This document shows positions 27,717 through 37,145 of a stretch of DNA of 64,000 nucleotides, in pieces. The translations under genes were made by a program, and so were the position numbers. The DNA comes from Martinezella dioscoreae (lineage in GTDB: Bacteria > Pseudomonadota > Alphaproteobacteria > Rhizobiales > Rhizobiaceae), in NCBI RefSeq assembly GCF_009176305.1, contig NZ_BLAJ01000010.1, forward strand, positions 1 through 64,000. The letters run 5' to 3'. Every line of letters starts with the position of its first letter. The first letter of the stretch is position 1. The notes under the pieces are model-generated. The model saw nothing but the letters and a program-made list of their open reading frames with translations. It did no database searches and had not been told where the DNA came from.

Positions 27717-27908
27717 TTAGTACCCGTTCGACTGAGTGGAAGCCGAAGTCATCTTTGTCGAAATATTTCGGAAGGTGTTATTCAACGTACTACCGAGCGT
27801 CGTAGCGCCGGTGATGATGGCGACCGAGATCAGGGCGGCGATCAGGCCATATTCAATTGCGGTCGCGCCGGATTCATCCTTCAGGAAACGCGAAAAAAGC
27901 TTGGACAT
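27717..27908 (-). CDS. flp: Flp/Fap-type major pilin
   Basis: 63 residues. A short basic leader (MSKLFSRFLKDESG) is followed by the Flp signature ATAIEYGLIAALISVAII: cleavage after G14 leaves Glu at +5 followed by Tyr. The hydrophobic helix and the small variable C-terminus end in a Tyr. It is processed by CpaA and polymerises into the pilus. The ATG at 27908 has GGAG upstream; the longer frame is not pilin-like. Confidence 0.95.
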   Translation of the reverse strand: MSKLFSRFLKDESGATAIEYGLIAALISVAIITGATTLGSTLNNTFRNISTKMTSASTQSNGY

Positions 27909-28311
27909 AAGTTTAACTCCACTTTGTTGACAGCACGTCCGCCAACTGTTGCCGTTGATCGGATGAGTTGCACGGTAGCTTCCCGCCGTTTCCATCGCTT
28001 TAAAGAATTAGGTTAATGCGCAGTAAATACAAAAGCGAAAATAGAATAGTTAATGTGACTTGCATGTTCTTCTGTACGTTTTTAAAGAAAATCTTCAGCT
28101 AAATAGAAATTATTAGATGTATGAATATTAGTACGATATACGATTCGCCTCGAATTAATACACGATCTGCGGAAGAAGGCGACGAGGAGGGTCCGCATGG
28201 GACATCTGCGCCATAATTACATGATAGAAGGCGAGCTTAATCGTTCATTCACCATTCTTTCTCATTCTATCGGGAAATTCTTTTCACTATCGCTTTCCAA
28301 GAGGCCAAGCC
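27909..28311. other. AT-rich divergent promoter region of the tad locus
   Basis: 403 bases with no credible gene between flp (minus) and the plus-strand pilus gene at 28312. It is far richer in A+T than the neighbours, especially 28010-28160. TTAA-N9-TTAA stands at 28000-28016 and may be a CtrA-like element, although the usual spacing is seven. GGAGGGTCCGCATG near 28185 resembles a translation start, but its frame is short and unconvincing. Confidence 0.5.
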
Positions 28312-28740
28312 ATGCCAATCGGCGGCAGAACAGCATTCCTTGCCGGCATTGTCGCCATGGCCGGCATAATGCCGCAGCTTTCCCACGCTGCCGGAGAAAG
28401 CATGCTGCGCGTCTATATGGATCACGCGCGCGTATTGAAGCTGGATCGCCCCGTTAGCAAGGTCATCGTCGGTAATTCGCAAGTCGCCGATGCCACGGTC
28501 GCCGATCCGAAAACCATCGTACTGACCGGCCGCAGCTTCGGGACGACGAATATCATCCTGCTCGATACCGACGGCAATGCCATCGTGGACGAGCAGATTC
28601 TGGTGTCGATCGACGAAGGCAATACAGTCCGTGTCTTCCGCCAGACGGATCGCGCCGTGCTGTCATGCACGCCCAATTGCGAACAGCACGCCCAGCAGAA
28701 CAATACGACGACAACCCCAACAGCTGCAGCCGGACAATAG
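28312..28740 (+). CDS. Secreted pilus-assembly N-terminal-domain protein (CpaC N-domain paralogue)
   Basis: 142 residues. After a signal peptide (cut near SHAAG, ~28) the protein is one domain of the kind found at the front of CpaC: LDRPVSKVIVGNSQVADATVADPKTIVLTGRSFGTTNIILLD. The tail is Asn/Thr-rich and holds two Cys in SCTPNC. It stands alone without a secretin domain, divergent from flp. A periplasmic helper for the CpaC secretin is likely. Confidence 0.8.
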   Translation: MPIGGRTAFLAGIVAMAGIMPQLSHAAGESMLRVYMDHARVLKLDRPVSKVIVGNSQVADATVADPKTIVLTGRSFGTTNIILLDTDGNAIVDEQILVSIDEGNTVRVFRQTDRAVLSCTPNCEQHAQQNNTTTTPTAAAGQ

Positions 28741-28894
28741 AAACATTCGATAACTCAAATATTCTAAAGTACTTTCAAAGAATTGAGCAGCAAACGATAA
28801 TCCTTGTTTCCTCTAAATATGAAGAGAGAAGAGAAACGGATTATCAAGAAAGCAATTCTAGTGTCGTCCGCGTGTAAATCGCCGCGGACTTCCC

Positions 28895-29515
28895 ATGACG
28901 CCAGATAATACCCTTCACGCCAATACAGCCCGCACGCGGCAACGTGCCCGGGGCAGCTTGCGTGAATTCGTGCGTTCCCGAGACGGGACAGCAGCGATCG
29001 AATTTGCCTTGCTTGCGATCCCCTATTTTCTGATCGTCTTTGCCATTATCGAGACCTTTGTCGCCTTTACCGCGGAGCAAGTCGTCTCAAACGCCGTCGA
29101 TACTCTGTCGCGCCAGATCCGGACCGGACAGATTACGGCAGCCAATACGACGTCGCAGCAGTTCCGGCAGGCATTCTGCAACGAGATTGCCGTGCTCATT
29201 ACCTGCTCCTCCACCGAAGTACAGACGCCGGCGAACCTTTACCTTGATGTGGAGAGCTATTCGAGCTTCGCATCCATGCCGACGACGATCCCCCGCAAGT
29301 CGTCGACAGATCCTTATTCCGATCTCAGCACCACCGGATTCACTTTTACACCCGGCGGCGCCAAATCGCTGAACATGGTGCGCGCCTATTATCGCTGGCA
29401 GATCATAACGGATCTACTGCGCCCCTATCTTACCAACGTACATCCAACCGACGGCTCGGCGTCGGTTTATCTCATCGTCGCAACCGCAGCCTTTCAGAAC
29501 GAGAATTATCCGTGA
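28895..29515 (+). CDS. TadE-like pseudopilin
   Basis: 206 residues. The N-terminus has the TadE pattern RSRDGTAAIEFALLAIPYFLIVFAII: a Gly before a hydrophobic helix with Glu at +5 (with TAAIE). The rest is periplasmic, with Cys in FCNEIAVLITCSS. The prepilin peptidase CpaA should process it. The next gene starts in the stop codon (GTGA), so they are translationally coupled. Confidence 0.88.
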   Translation: MTPDNTLHANTARTRQRARGSLREFVRSRDGTAAIEFALLAIPYFLIVFAIIETFVAFTAEQVVSNAVDTLSRQIRTGQITAANTTSQQFRQAFCNEIAVLITCSSTEVQTPANLYLDVESYSSFASMPTTIPRKSSTDPYSDLSTTGFTFTPGGAKSLNMVRAYYRWQIITDLLRPYLTNVHPTDGSASVYLIVATAAFQNENYP

Positions 29516-30102
29516 GCGGCCTCAAGAGCATGATCGGGAAAGAAAGTACGCGCCTTGGCGTACTGAGACGCTTCGCTCGCGACAAAGATGGCGTCGGCGC
29601 GATCGAATTCGCCATTCTTTTTCCCGTATTGCTGATGCTTTATCTCGGTGCATTCGAGCTTACCGTCGGCCTCAATGCCTCGAAACGTGCCAGCCGTTCT
29701 GCAGGTTCCATCGCGGACATCGTCTCGCAGCAGCCGTCTGTCACTAAGTCCGTGCTTGCGGGCATGCCTTCCGTTGCCGGCGCGATCTTCGCGCCCTATA
29801 GCACGACGGGCCTGACGCTGAAGATCACCGGCATTGCGATCGACACGGCCGGCAAGGCGACCGTCGCCTGGTCCTGGGCGCAGGACGGAACCAGACCGTA
29901 TACACCAGGCTCCACGGTCACGGTGCCGGCCAACATGAACCAGGCGAGCACATTCCTCGTCCGTAGCGAGCTTGCCCTGCCCTATCAGCTCCTCAGCTTC
30001 GGTGCCAATTTCCTGCCAAGCGGCACAAACCAGATCACCATCAGCCGGCAATATTACTACCGGCAGCGCGTCGGCACTTCGATCAGCTGCAGCGATTGCT
30101 GA
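29512..30102 (+). CDS. TadE/TadF-like pseudopilin
   Basis: 196 residues starting with GTG at 29512. The pattern is KDGVGAIEFAILFPVLLMLYLGAFEL, again Gly then Glu at +5. It ends in SCSDC. It is probably the second minor pilin of the Tad machine. No TadG with a von Willebrand domain follows; the next gene is deoB 129 bases on. Confidence 0.87.
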   Translation: MSGLKSMIGKESTRLGVLRRFARDKDGVGAIEFAILFPVLLMLYLGAFELTVGLNASKRASRSAGSIADIVSQQPSVTKSVLAGMPSVAGAIFAPYSTTGLTLKITGIAIDTAGKATVAWSWAQDGTRPYTPGSTVTVPANMNQASTFLVRSELALPYQLLSFGANFLPSGTNQITISRQYYYRQRVGTSISCSDC

Positions 30103-30230
30103 AAACGCCGAGGAAAGGCGCCTGACGGGTGCTTCCAAACGGAAAATTGCCAAGTCGATGCCTCCGTTATATGGGTGACGTCCAATAACCCGGAAGACCT
30201 GCCGGGTGACGGCATTCTATCGGGTGATCT

Positions 30231-31451
30231 ATGGCGCGCGCCTTTCTCTTCGTTCTGGATTCTTTCGGTGTAGGCGGCGGCCCGGATGCGGCAAGCTATG
30301 GTGACGAGGGCGCCGATACGCTTGGCCATATCGCCGAGTTCTGCGCCGCTGGCGCGGCTGATCGCGAAGGCCTGCGTCAGGGTCCATTGACATTGCCGAT
30401 CATGTCCGGCCTCGGCCTGCTGGAGATCGCCAAGGCGGCGACGGGCAATTATCCCGCCGGCATGCCTCTGCCGGAAAAACTCTACGGCCTTTATGGCTGC
30501 GCCAGCGAAACCTCCCGCGGCAAGGATACACCATCGGGTCATTGGGAGATCGCCGGTACGCCCGTCATGTTCGATTGGGGTTACTTTCCGGCAGAGGGCG
30601 ATGCCTTTCCGCCGGAGCTGGTGAAGGCCATCTGCGAAGCCGCCGATCTGCCAGGGATTCTCGGCAATTGCCATGCATCCGGCACGGATATCATCGCCAA
30701 GCTTGGCGAAGAGCACATCCGTAGCGGCAAGCCGATCTGCTACACCTCGTCGGATTCCGTCTTCCAGATTGCAGCACACGAACAGCATTTCGGGCTCGAT
30801 CGGCTGATCGGCCTCTGCAAGATCGTGCGCACCCTGCTCGATTCTCACAATATCGGCCGCGTCATTGCCCGCCCCTTCGTCGGCGAGACCGCAGTGACCT
30901 TCGAGCGGACCGGAAACCGCCGCGATTTCTCCGTGCTGCCGCCGGAGCCGACGCTGCTCGATCGTCTCGTCAAGGCAGAGCGCACGGTGCATGCCGTCGG
31001 CAAGATCGGCGATATCTTCGCCCATCAGGGTATCTCCAGGGTCATCAAGGCCAATGGCAACATGGCGCTGATGGATGCGACGCTGAAGGCCATGGACGAA
31101 GCCGAGGATGGCGATCTGGTTTTCACCAATTTCGTCGATTTCGACATGGTCTATGGTCACCGCCGCGACGTGCCGGGCTACGCCGCGGCACTCGAAGCCT
31201 TCGATGCGCGGTTGCCGGAGGTGCACAAGAAACTCAAGGCGGGCGATCTCGTCATCCTGACCGCCGATCACGGCTGCGATCCGACGTGGCGCGGGACCGA
31301 TCACACACGCGAGCGCGTGCCCGTCATGGCTTACGGGCCAGGCATTCGCTCGCGCGCCATCGGCGTCCGCCAGACCTATGCCGATATCGGCGAGACGGTT
31401 GCGAAACATCTGGGAATTGCGGCGGGGCCGCACGGGAGGAGCTTCCTTTGA
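30231..31451 (+). CDS. deoB: Phosphopentomutase
   Basis: 406 residues of the alkaline phosphatase superfamily. Metal-binding motifs are [25 protein letters not shown] at the front and [19 protein letters not shown] near the end. It interconverts (deoxy)ribose-1- and -5-phosphate in the cytoplasm, linking nucleoside phosphorolysis to DeoC. It heads a three-gene unit deoB-add-upp facing the deoA-deoC operon. Confidence 0.95.
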   Translation: MARAFLFVLDSFGVGGGPDAASYGDEGADTLGHIAEFCAAGAADREGLRQGPLTLPIMSGLGLLEIAKAATGNYPAGMPLPEKLYGLYGCASETSRGKDTPSGHWEIAGTPVMFDWGYFPAEGDAFPPELVKAICEAADLPGILGNCHASGTDIIAKLGEEHIRSGKPICYTSSDSVFQIAAHEQHFGLDRLIGLCKIVRTLLDSHNIGRVIARPFVGETAVTFERTGNRRDFSVLPPEPTLLDRLVKAERTVHAVGKIGDIFAHQGISRVIKANGNMALMDATLKAMDEAEDGDLVFTNFVDFDMVYGHRRDVPGYAAALEAFDARLPEVHKKLKAGDLVILTADHGCDPTWRGTDHTRERVPVMAYGPGIRSRAIGVRQTYADIGETVAKHLGIAAGPHGRSFL

Positions 31452-32428
31452 CATCGCATTTGAAGAAAGTGGAACTGCATTGCCATCTGGAAGGCGCAGC
31501 TCCACCGGCATTGACGCTCGCACAAGCAGAGAAATACGGGGTCGACACCAGCGCCTTCCTCAAGGACGGTGTTTACCTCTGGAAGGATTTTGCCGAATTC
31601 CTCCTCTGCTACGACAAGGTTTCAGAAGTCTATCGCACCGAGGAAGACTATGCGCTGCTGACGGAAACTTATCTGGAAGAGCTGGCCGGCATCGGCACGA
31701 TCTATAGTGAGCTCATCGTTTCGCCCGATCATGGCGATCGCATCGGCCTCGGCGCCGACGCATATATGGCAGGCGTTTCCGCCGGCATCCGTGCCGCCAA
31801 GGCAAAGACCGGCATCGAGGCTCGGCTGATCGTAACCGGCGAACGCCACTTTGGGCCTGAGCGCGTCATGAAGGCGGCGGAATATGCCGTCAAGAGCGAC
31901 AATCCGCTGATAACAGGTTTCAACATGGCCGGCGAGGAGCGCATGGGCCGAGTCGCCGATTACGCCCGCGCCTTCGACATCGCCCGCGAGGCGGGGCTTG
32001 GCATAACCATCCATGCCGGCGAGGTCTGCGGCGCATTCAGCGTCGCCGACGCGGTGGATCTGGTGCGCCCGCAGCGTATCGGCCATGGCGTGCGCGCCAT
32101 TGAGGATATGGATCTCGTCAAGCGCCTTGCCGATCTCGGCACCGTGCTGGAAGTCTGCCCCGGCTCCAACGTTGCACTCAACGTTTTCCCGGATTTCCAG
32201 TCGCACCCACTGCGCAGGCTGCGTGACGCCGGCGTGAAGGTGACGATTAGCTCCGATGATCCGCCCTTCTTCCACACATCGCTGAAGCGCGAATACGAGC
32301 TGGCGTCGTCAGCCTTCGGTTTTAGCGACGACGAGATCGATGCCATGACCCGCACGGCGATCGAAGCGGCGTTCGTGGACGAGGCGACGCGGACGACGCT
32401 GCTGGCGAAGCTCCAAATGCACAGTTAA
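31448..32428 (+). CDS. add: Adenosine deaminase
   Basis: 326 residues. The zinc and catalytic motifs are HCHLEG (H11, H13), TIHAGE, GHGVRAI and SSDDPPFF. It turns adenosine or deoxyadenosine into inosine or deoxyinosine, feeding the phosphorylase encoded at 35946. The start is TTG 31448, overlapping the deoB stop and preceded by GGGAGGAG, so translation is coupled. A longer frame to 31286 would overlap deoB heavily and is rejected. Confidence 0.93.
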   Translation: MTSHLKKVELHCHLEGAAPPALTLAQAEKYGVDTSAFLKDGVYLWKDFAEFLLCYDKVSEVYRTEEDYALLTETYLEELAGIGTIYSELIVSPDHGDRIGLGADAYMAGVSAGIRAAKAKTGIEARLIVTGERHFGPERVMKAAEYAVKSDNPLITGFNMAGEERMGRVADYARAFDIAREAGLGITIHAGEVCGAFSVADAVDLVRPQRIGHGVRAIEDMDLVKRLADLGTVLEVCPGSNVALNVFPDFQSHPLRRLRDAGVKVTISSDDPPFFHTSLKREYELASSAFGFSDDEIDAMTRTAIEAAFVDEATRTTLLAKLQMHS

Positions 32429-32537
32429 GGCCCCATATTGGGGATGAAATCTCCAAAAGTGGCCTATTTTCTTGCACCAGAGGCGATTTCCGTGGAAGAA
32501 CCATCTCATATCACGGAATTACTGGAAGGCTGAAACC

Positions 32538-33167
32538 ATGGACGGCGTCACTGTCATCGATCACCCGCTTGTGCAGCACAAGCTCACAATCATGCGCAAG
32601 AAGGACACGTCGACGGGAAGCTTCCGCCGGCTGCTGCGCGAGATTTCGACGCTGCTCTGTTACGAAGTGACGCGCGACCTCGAACTAACCATCGAGACCA
32701 TCGAGACGCCGCTGCAGCCGATGGATGCGCCGATCCTCGAGGGCAAGAAGCTGGTCTTCGCCTCGATCCTGCGCGCCGGCAACGGTCTGCTCGAGGGCAT
32801 GCTCGATCTCGTGCCCTCGGCCCGCGTGTCGCATATCGGCGTCTACCGCGATCACGAAACGCTGCAGCCGGTCGAATATTACTTCAAGGCGCCGGAGGAT
32901 ATCTCAGAACGCCTGATCATCGTCGTCGATCCGATGCTGGCAACCGGCAATTCCTCGATTGCCGCAATCGAGAAGCTGAAGGAGCGCGGTGCGCACAATA
33001 TCCGTTTCCTCTGCCTGCTGGCGGCTCCCGAAGGCATCGCCAATTTCCGCAAGGCACATCCGGACGTGCCTGTTTTCACCGCCGCCATCGACAGCCACCT
33101 GAACGAGAAGGGCTATATCGTGCCCGGCCTCGGCGATGCCGGCGACCGTATGTACGGAACGAAGTAA
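32538..33167 (+). CDS. upp: Uracil phosphoribosyltransferase
   Basis: 209 residues. The PRPP-binding motif is [12 protein letters not shown], and the C-terminal uracil-binding [14 protein letters not shown] ends exactly as in the family. It converts uracil and PRPP to UMP. It is 109 bases after add and is closed by a terminator at 33190. Confidence 0.96.
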   Translation: MDGVTVIDHPLVQHKLTIMRKKDTSTGSFRRLLREISTLLCYEVTRDLELTIETIETPLQPMDAPILEGKKLVFASILRAGNGLLEGMLDLVPSARVSHIGVYRDHETLQPVEYYFKAPEDISERLIIVVDPMLATGNSSIAAIEKLKERGAHNIRFLCLLAAPEGIANFRKAHPDVPVFTAAIDSHLNEKGYIVPGLGDAGDRMYGTK

Positions 33168-33189
33168 ATCTGCTGCTATACTCTTATAA

Positions 33190-33222
33190 GGCCCGGCCGT
33201 TATTCAACTGCCGGGCTTTTTA
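33190..33222 (+). terminator. Rho-independent terminator after upp
   Basis: GCCCGGC (33191-33197) and GCCGGGC (33210-33216) form a strong stem, followed by TTTTTATT. Confidence 0.88.
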
Positions 33223-33292
33223 TTGATTGCATTAGCGTCCTTTCAGCACACTTGGCCTATAGATGGCATGGCCCGCAGGAGGGGCCTTGCCG

Positions 33293-33817
33293 ATGCTCGT
33301 TCGTGTTCTTGCCTTTGCCGGTGTCATCGCCGTTGCGGCGACCCAGGTGCCGATGTTGGTGGAAAGCTATAACGAGCACCCCGCAAGGCCCGTGCCTGTC
33401 GAAGCGGTCTCGCTGGCGCCGTCGAAAGCGGAGATTCCTGTTTCCTATGGCAGTGTTCAGCTGCGCGCCAATGCGGGCGGACATTATGAGGGTGATTTCA
33501 CCATCAATGGCCGCTCTGTGCACGGGATGATCGATACCGGCGCAACCTACGTCGCGATGAACGAAAGCACCGCGCGCAGCCTCGGCTTCAGCAGCGTCGA
33601 TCTCGACTATCGCTACCCGATTCAAACCGCGAACGGCACGTCCAAGGTGGCCCACATCAAACTCGACCGTCTGGAGATCGGCACGATCCGGGTCCGCGAT
33701 GTCGATGCCGTGGTGGCGAAGGATAGTGCGCTCAGCACGACGCTGATCGGCATGAGCTTCATGAAGAAGCTGAGCTCTTTCGGGGTTCAGAACGGCAATT
33801 TGCTGCTGAAGCAGTAA
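33293..33817 (+). CDS. Retropepsin-like aspartic protease (clan AA), membrane-anchored
   Basis: 174 residues. One N-terminal hydrophobic helix (~2-20) is followed by a single retropepsin domain with MIDTGATYVAM, the Asp-Thr-Gly active site, and the later IGMSFMKKLSSF. Such single-domain proteins act as dimers in the periplasm or at the membrane; rhizobial examples of this TIGR02281-like family have no settled role. The ATG at 33293 follows AGGAGGGG; an ATG at 33263 is less likely. It converges on deoA. Confidence 0.85.
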   Translation: MLVRVLAFAGVIAVAATQVPMLVESYNEHPARPVPVEAVSLAPSKAEIPVSYGSVQLRANAGGHYEGDFTINGRSVHGMIDTGATYVAMNESTARSLGFSSVDLDYRYPIQTANGTSKVAHIKLDRLEIGTIRVRDVDAVVAKDSALSTTLIGMSFMKKLSSFGVQNGNLLLKQ

Positions 33818-33864
33818 GACAATCGACCTCATGGGCGCCGCTTACGCCTATCTGGCTGCGTCCG

Positions 33865-35172
33865 TCAGATCATGCCGAGGATGACGGGCGACAAAGCCGG
33901 CGACGTCTCCACGAGGCGATAGTTGGCCGAAAGATCGGCCACTGCCTTCTCCGCGCTTGCCTCGTCCGCCGCGTGTACGGTGGCGATGCGGTCACCTTTG
34001 CTCACCTTCGTACCGAGCGGCAGGATGTCGCTGAAGCCGACGCGATGGTCGATCCTGTCCTGCGGACGACGGCGACCGCCGCCGAGATCGATGACGCTCA
34101 TGCCGATCCCTCGCGCATCGCAGGCGCCAAGCCAACCATCGGCCACGGCGAGAACCGGCTTTTGAATCGGCGCACTCGCCAAATAGCGATCCGGATGTTC
34201 CAGCAGATCTGCAGGGCCACCAAGCGCGTGCACCATGCGGCCGAAGATTTCCGCCGCCTTGCCGGATGCCAAAGCCTCGCGCGCCCTGCCCTCCGCCTCG
34301 GCAGCGTTCGCAGCAATGCCGGCCTGAACGAGCATTTCGGATGCGAAGGCTAGCACGACCGTTTCGAGCCGCATGCCTGCCTTGTTGCCCTTCAGGAAAT
34401 CCAGACAGTTACGAAGCTCGACGACGTTGCCAGCGGCATCGGCCAAAGGCTGGTTCATGTCAGTGATCAGAGCCGAAGTCTTGACCCCACCGCCATTCGC
34501 CACCTCCACCAGCGAACGCGCCAGCGTCTCCGCTTCCTCAAGCGAAGTCATGAAGGCGCCGCTGCCGATCTTGACGTCGAGCACCAGCGTTTCCAGCCCG
34601 GCCGCCAGCTTCTTCGACAGAATGGACGCTGTAATCAACGGTACAGAATCGACGGTCGCGGTCACATCGCGCACCGCATAGAGCTTGCCGTCAGCGGGAG
34701 CCAGCGCGCCGGTCTGGCCGATGATGGCACAGCCGACTTCTTCGACCACCTTGCGGAAAAGGGCCGCATCCGGCGTGATCCCGTAGCCTGGAATGGATTC
34801 CAGCTTGTCGAGCGTGCCACCGGTATGGCCGAGGCCGCGGCCGGAAATCATCGGCACAGCAAGACCGCAGGCGGCCGCAATGGGCGCTAGCATCAGCGAG
34901 ACATTGTCGCCGACACCACCGGTCGAATGCTTGTCGGCGATCGGCCTGCCGATATGTTTCCAGGAGAGCATATCGCCGGAGCGGGCCATGGCCAGCGTCA
35001 GCGCCACCGTCTCCTCGCGCGTCATGTCGCGAAACCAGACGGCCATGGCAAAGGCGCCGATCTGGCTTTCGGCCAGTTCGCCACGGCCCAATGCGCCGAT
35101 AAACGCATCAATATCGGCGGACGAAAGGGTGGCGCCGTTACGCTTCTGCCGGATGATCTCCTGCGGGATCAT
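33865..35172 (-). CDS. deoA: Thymidine phosphorylase
   Basis: 435 residues. The signature DKHSTGGVGDNVSLMLAP is present near residue 83, with LDKLESIPGY and the C-terminal pyrimidine phosphorylase domain. It splits thymidine or deoxyuridine into base and deoxyribose-1-phosphate. It is the last gene of the leftward nucleoside operon, starting 3 bases after the deoC stop. Confidence 0.95.
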   Translation of the reverse strand: MIPQEIIRQKRNGATLSSADIDAFIGALGRGELAESQIGAFAMAVWFRDMTREETVALTLAMARSGDMLSWKHIGRPIADKHSTGGVGDNVSLMLAPIAAACGLAVPMISGRGLGHTGGTLDKLESIPGYGITPDAALFRKVVEEVGCAIIGQTGALAPADGKLYAVRDVTATVDSVPLITASILSKKLAAGLETLVLDVKIGSGAFMTSLEEAETLARSLVEVANGGGVKTSALITDMNQPLADAAGNVVELRNCLDFLKGNKAGMRLETVVLAFASEMLVQAGIAANAAEAEGRAREALASGKAAEIFGRMVHALGGPADLLEHPDRYLASAPIQKPVLAVADGWLGACDARGIGMSVIDLGGGRRRPQDRIDHRVGFSDILPLGTKVSKGDRIATVHAADEASAEKAVADLSANYRLVETSPALSPVILGMI

Positions 35173-35175
35173 GGA

Positions 35176-35949
35176 TCAATAGCCTGACGAGGCCGTCTTG
35201 GACTCGCCGCCGGCCAGCACGTTCAGAATATCGTCGAGCAGGCTCGATGCACCGAAACGGAAAGTCGAAGGCATGGCCCAATCGGGCGCCATGATGGTCT
35301 CGGCGAGGCTCAGATAAAGCGCCGCATCGGAGACGGAACCGATGCCGCCGGCAGGCTTGAAGCCGACCTTACGACCGCTGGCGCGGATGGCCCGCAGCAT
35401 GATGTCGGCAGCTTCGAGCGTCGCGTTGACGGCGACCTTGCCCGTGGACGTCTTGATGAAATCGGAGCCGGCATCGATCGCAAGTTCCGACGCGCGCCGG
35501 ATCAGCGCGGTATCCTTGATCTCGCCGGTTTCAAGGATGGTCTTCAGGAGGATCGGACCCTTGCATTCGGCGCGCACGGCCGCGACCATATCGGTGACGG
35601 CCTGCTCATTGCCGGCCAGAAAGGCGCGATAGGGAATGACCAGATCGATCTCGTCGGCGCCGTCGGCAATCGCCTCGCGCGCTTCGGCTGATACATCTGC
35701 CACTTCCATGTCGCCGCCCGGGAAATTCACCACGGTCGCGATCTTTACGGCGTGATCGGTGCCGAGAATGCCACGCGCCTGGGCGACGAAGCGCGGCCAG
35801 ATGCAGATGGCGGCAGTATTGCCATAGGGCGATTGCGCGCGGGCGCACAGCGCCTCGATCTGCGCCGGCGTGCAGTCATCCTTGAGATTGGTGAGATCGA
35901 GAAGGGAAAGCGCAACGGCTGCCGTTTCTCTCAGGGAATGGCCCGTCAT
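35176..35949 (-). CDS. deoC: Deoxyribose-phosphate aldolase
   Basis: 257 residues. The Schiff-base lysine lies in DFIKTSTGKV, and the family's FKPAGGIGS loop follows. It cuts deoxyribose-5-phosphate into glyceraldehyde-3-phosphate and acetaldehyde, the exit of the pathway. The start overlaps the stop of the upstream phosphorylase by 4 bases. Confidence 0.95.
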   Translation of the reverse strand: MTGHSLRETAAVALSLLDLTNLKDDCTPAQIEALCARAQSPYGNTAAICIWPRFVAQARGILGTDHAVKIATVVNFPGGDMEVADVSAEAREAIADGADEIDLVIPYRAFLAGNEQAVTDMVAAVRAECKGPILLKTILETGEIKDTALIRRASELAIDAGSDFIKTSTGKVAVNATLEAADIMLRAIRASGRKVGFKPAGGIGSVSDAALYLSLAETIMAPDWAMPSTFRFGASSLLDDILNVLAGGESKTASSGY

Positions 35950-36752
35950 TCTGTATCTCCTTCGTCCGCGATCATTTCTTTCAGGATAGCGGCGAGGCGT
36001 GCGCCGCCGACCGGAGCCATGTCTTTCGTCTCTTCATGCGAGAGTTCGCCGCCGGTCATGCCAGCACCATAGTTAGTGATGACGGAGGCAGCGGCAACCC
36101 TTAGACCGAAAAGACGCGCCAGGATGACTTCCGGCACCGTCGACATGCCGACAGCATCGGCACCCAGGATGCGCGCCATGCGGATCTCCGCCGGGGTTTC
36201 GAAGCTCGGGCCGGAAAACCACATATAGACGCCGTGCGACAGCTTGATCTCGGCCTTTTCCGCCGCCTTGCGCATGCGCATGATGAGGTCGGTGTCATAG
36301 GCGCTCGTCATGCCGACGAAGCGCCTGTCGCTTTCTTCGCCGATCAGCGGATTCATGCCGGAATAGTTGATGTGATCGGTGATCTGCATCACCGATCCCG
36401 GCGGCATCTCTTCCCGCAACGATCCGGCCGAGTTCGTCAGGATCAGCGTGTCGACGCCAAGCGCCTTCAGGGTTTCGATCGGCTCGCGCATGGCATTGGC
36501 GTCGCCTTTTTCGTAATAATGCACCCGGCCGGAGAGCATGATGACCGGGACATCGCCGAGCTTGCCTGCGACCAGCGTACCGGCATGGCCTGAAACGGCG
36601 CTGACCGGGAAGCCGGGCAGATCGGCATAGGGAATGCGCAGCGCGTCCTTGATCTCATCCACGAGAGAACCGAGGCCGGAGCCCAGGATGATGCCATAGC
36701 GCGGCTTCAATTCGCCGAGCTTCTCGGTGAGGATATCGACGGCCGCGCTCAT
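35946..36752 (-). CDS. Purine-nucleoside phosphorylase (trimeric PNP type)
   Basis: 268 residues from the ATG at 36752, with GGAGGT upstream. The motifs GIILGSGLGSLVDEI, VSGHAGTLV, and FSGPSFETPAEIRMA are those of the trimeric PNP/XapA family. It phosphorolyses inosine or guanosine and deoxy forms. A long frame to 36989 is a shadow of cdd and is rejected. Confidence 0.93.
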   Translation of the reverse strand: MSAAVDILTEKLGELKPRYGIILGSGLGSLVDEIKDALRIPYADLPGFPVSAVSGHAGTLVAGKLGDVPVIMLSGRVHYYEKGDANAMREPIETLKALGVDTLILTNSAGSLREEMPPGSVMQITDHINYSGMNPLIGEESDRRFVGMTSAYDTDLIMRMRKAAEKAEIKLSHGVYMWFSGPSFETPAEIRMARILGADAVGMSTVPEVILARLFGLRVAAASVITNYGAGMTGGELSHEETKDMAPVGGARLAAILKEMIADEGDTE

Positions 36753-37141
36753 CCGAACACCTCCGTTTCGAAGCTGAAGGGCAGCATTTCGTCCATGGTC
36801 ATGGTCTTCCTCACGCCGGTTTCGTCGCAAAGATAGATGCGCGTCTCCTTGCTGGCAAATTCGGCGATCTTCTGCCGGCAGCCGCCACAAGGCGGGCAGA
36901 GCGGCAGTTTCTCGGCGATGACCGCAATCTCGACGATCTTCTTGGCGCCGCCCATGATCATCTGGCCGATCGCCGTCGGTTCGGCGCACCAGCCCTGTGG
37001 GAAGGAGAGATTTTCGATATTGGCGCCGATATAGATCTTGCCGTCCTCGGCGCGGATCGCCGCGCCGACCGGGAATTTCGAATAGGGAGCATGCGCGAAC
37101 GCCATCGCGCCACGCGCGGCCTCGAACAGATCATGCGACAT
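36749..37141 (-). CDS. cdd: Cytidine deaminase
   Basis: 130 residues. The zinc motif is WCAEPTA and PCGGCRQ, with the cytidine-specific FPVGAAI and NIENLSF. It deaminates cytidine or deoxycytidine to uridine forms. The stop overlaps the next start (ATGA), and the permease gene ends 4 bases upstream, so all are one operon. Confidence 0.95.
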   Translation of the reverse strand: MSHDLFEAARGAMAFAHAPYSKFPVGAAIRAEDGKIYIGANIENLSFPQGWCAEPTAIGQMIMGGAKKIVEIAVIAEKLPLCPPCGGCRQKIAEFASKETRIYLCDETGVRKTMTMDEMLPFSFETEVFG

Positions 37142-37145
37142 GGGT

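Noticed and set aside
28000-28016. CtrA box TTAA-N9-TTAA before flp
   Set aside because: The usual spacing is seven bases; in such AT-rich DNA this match is weak, so it is only mentioned in the region note.
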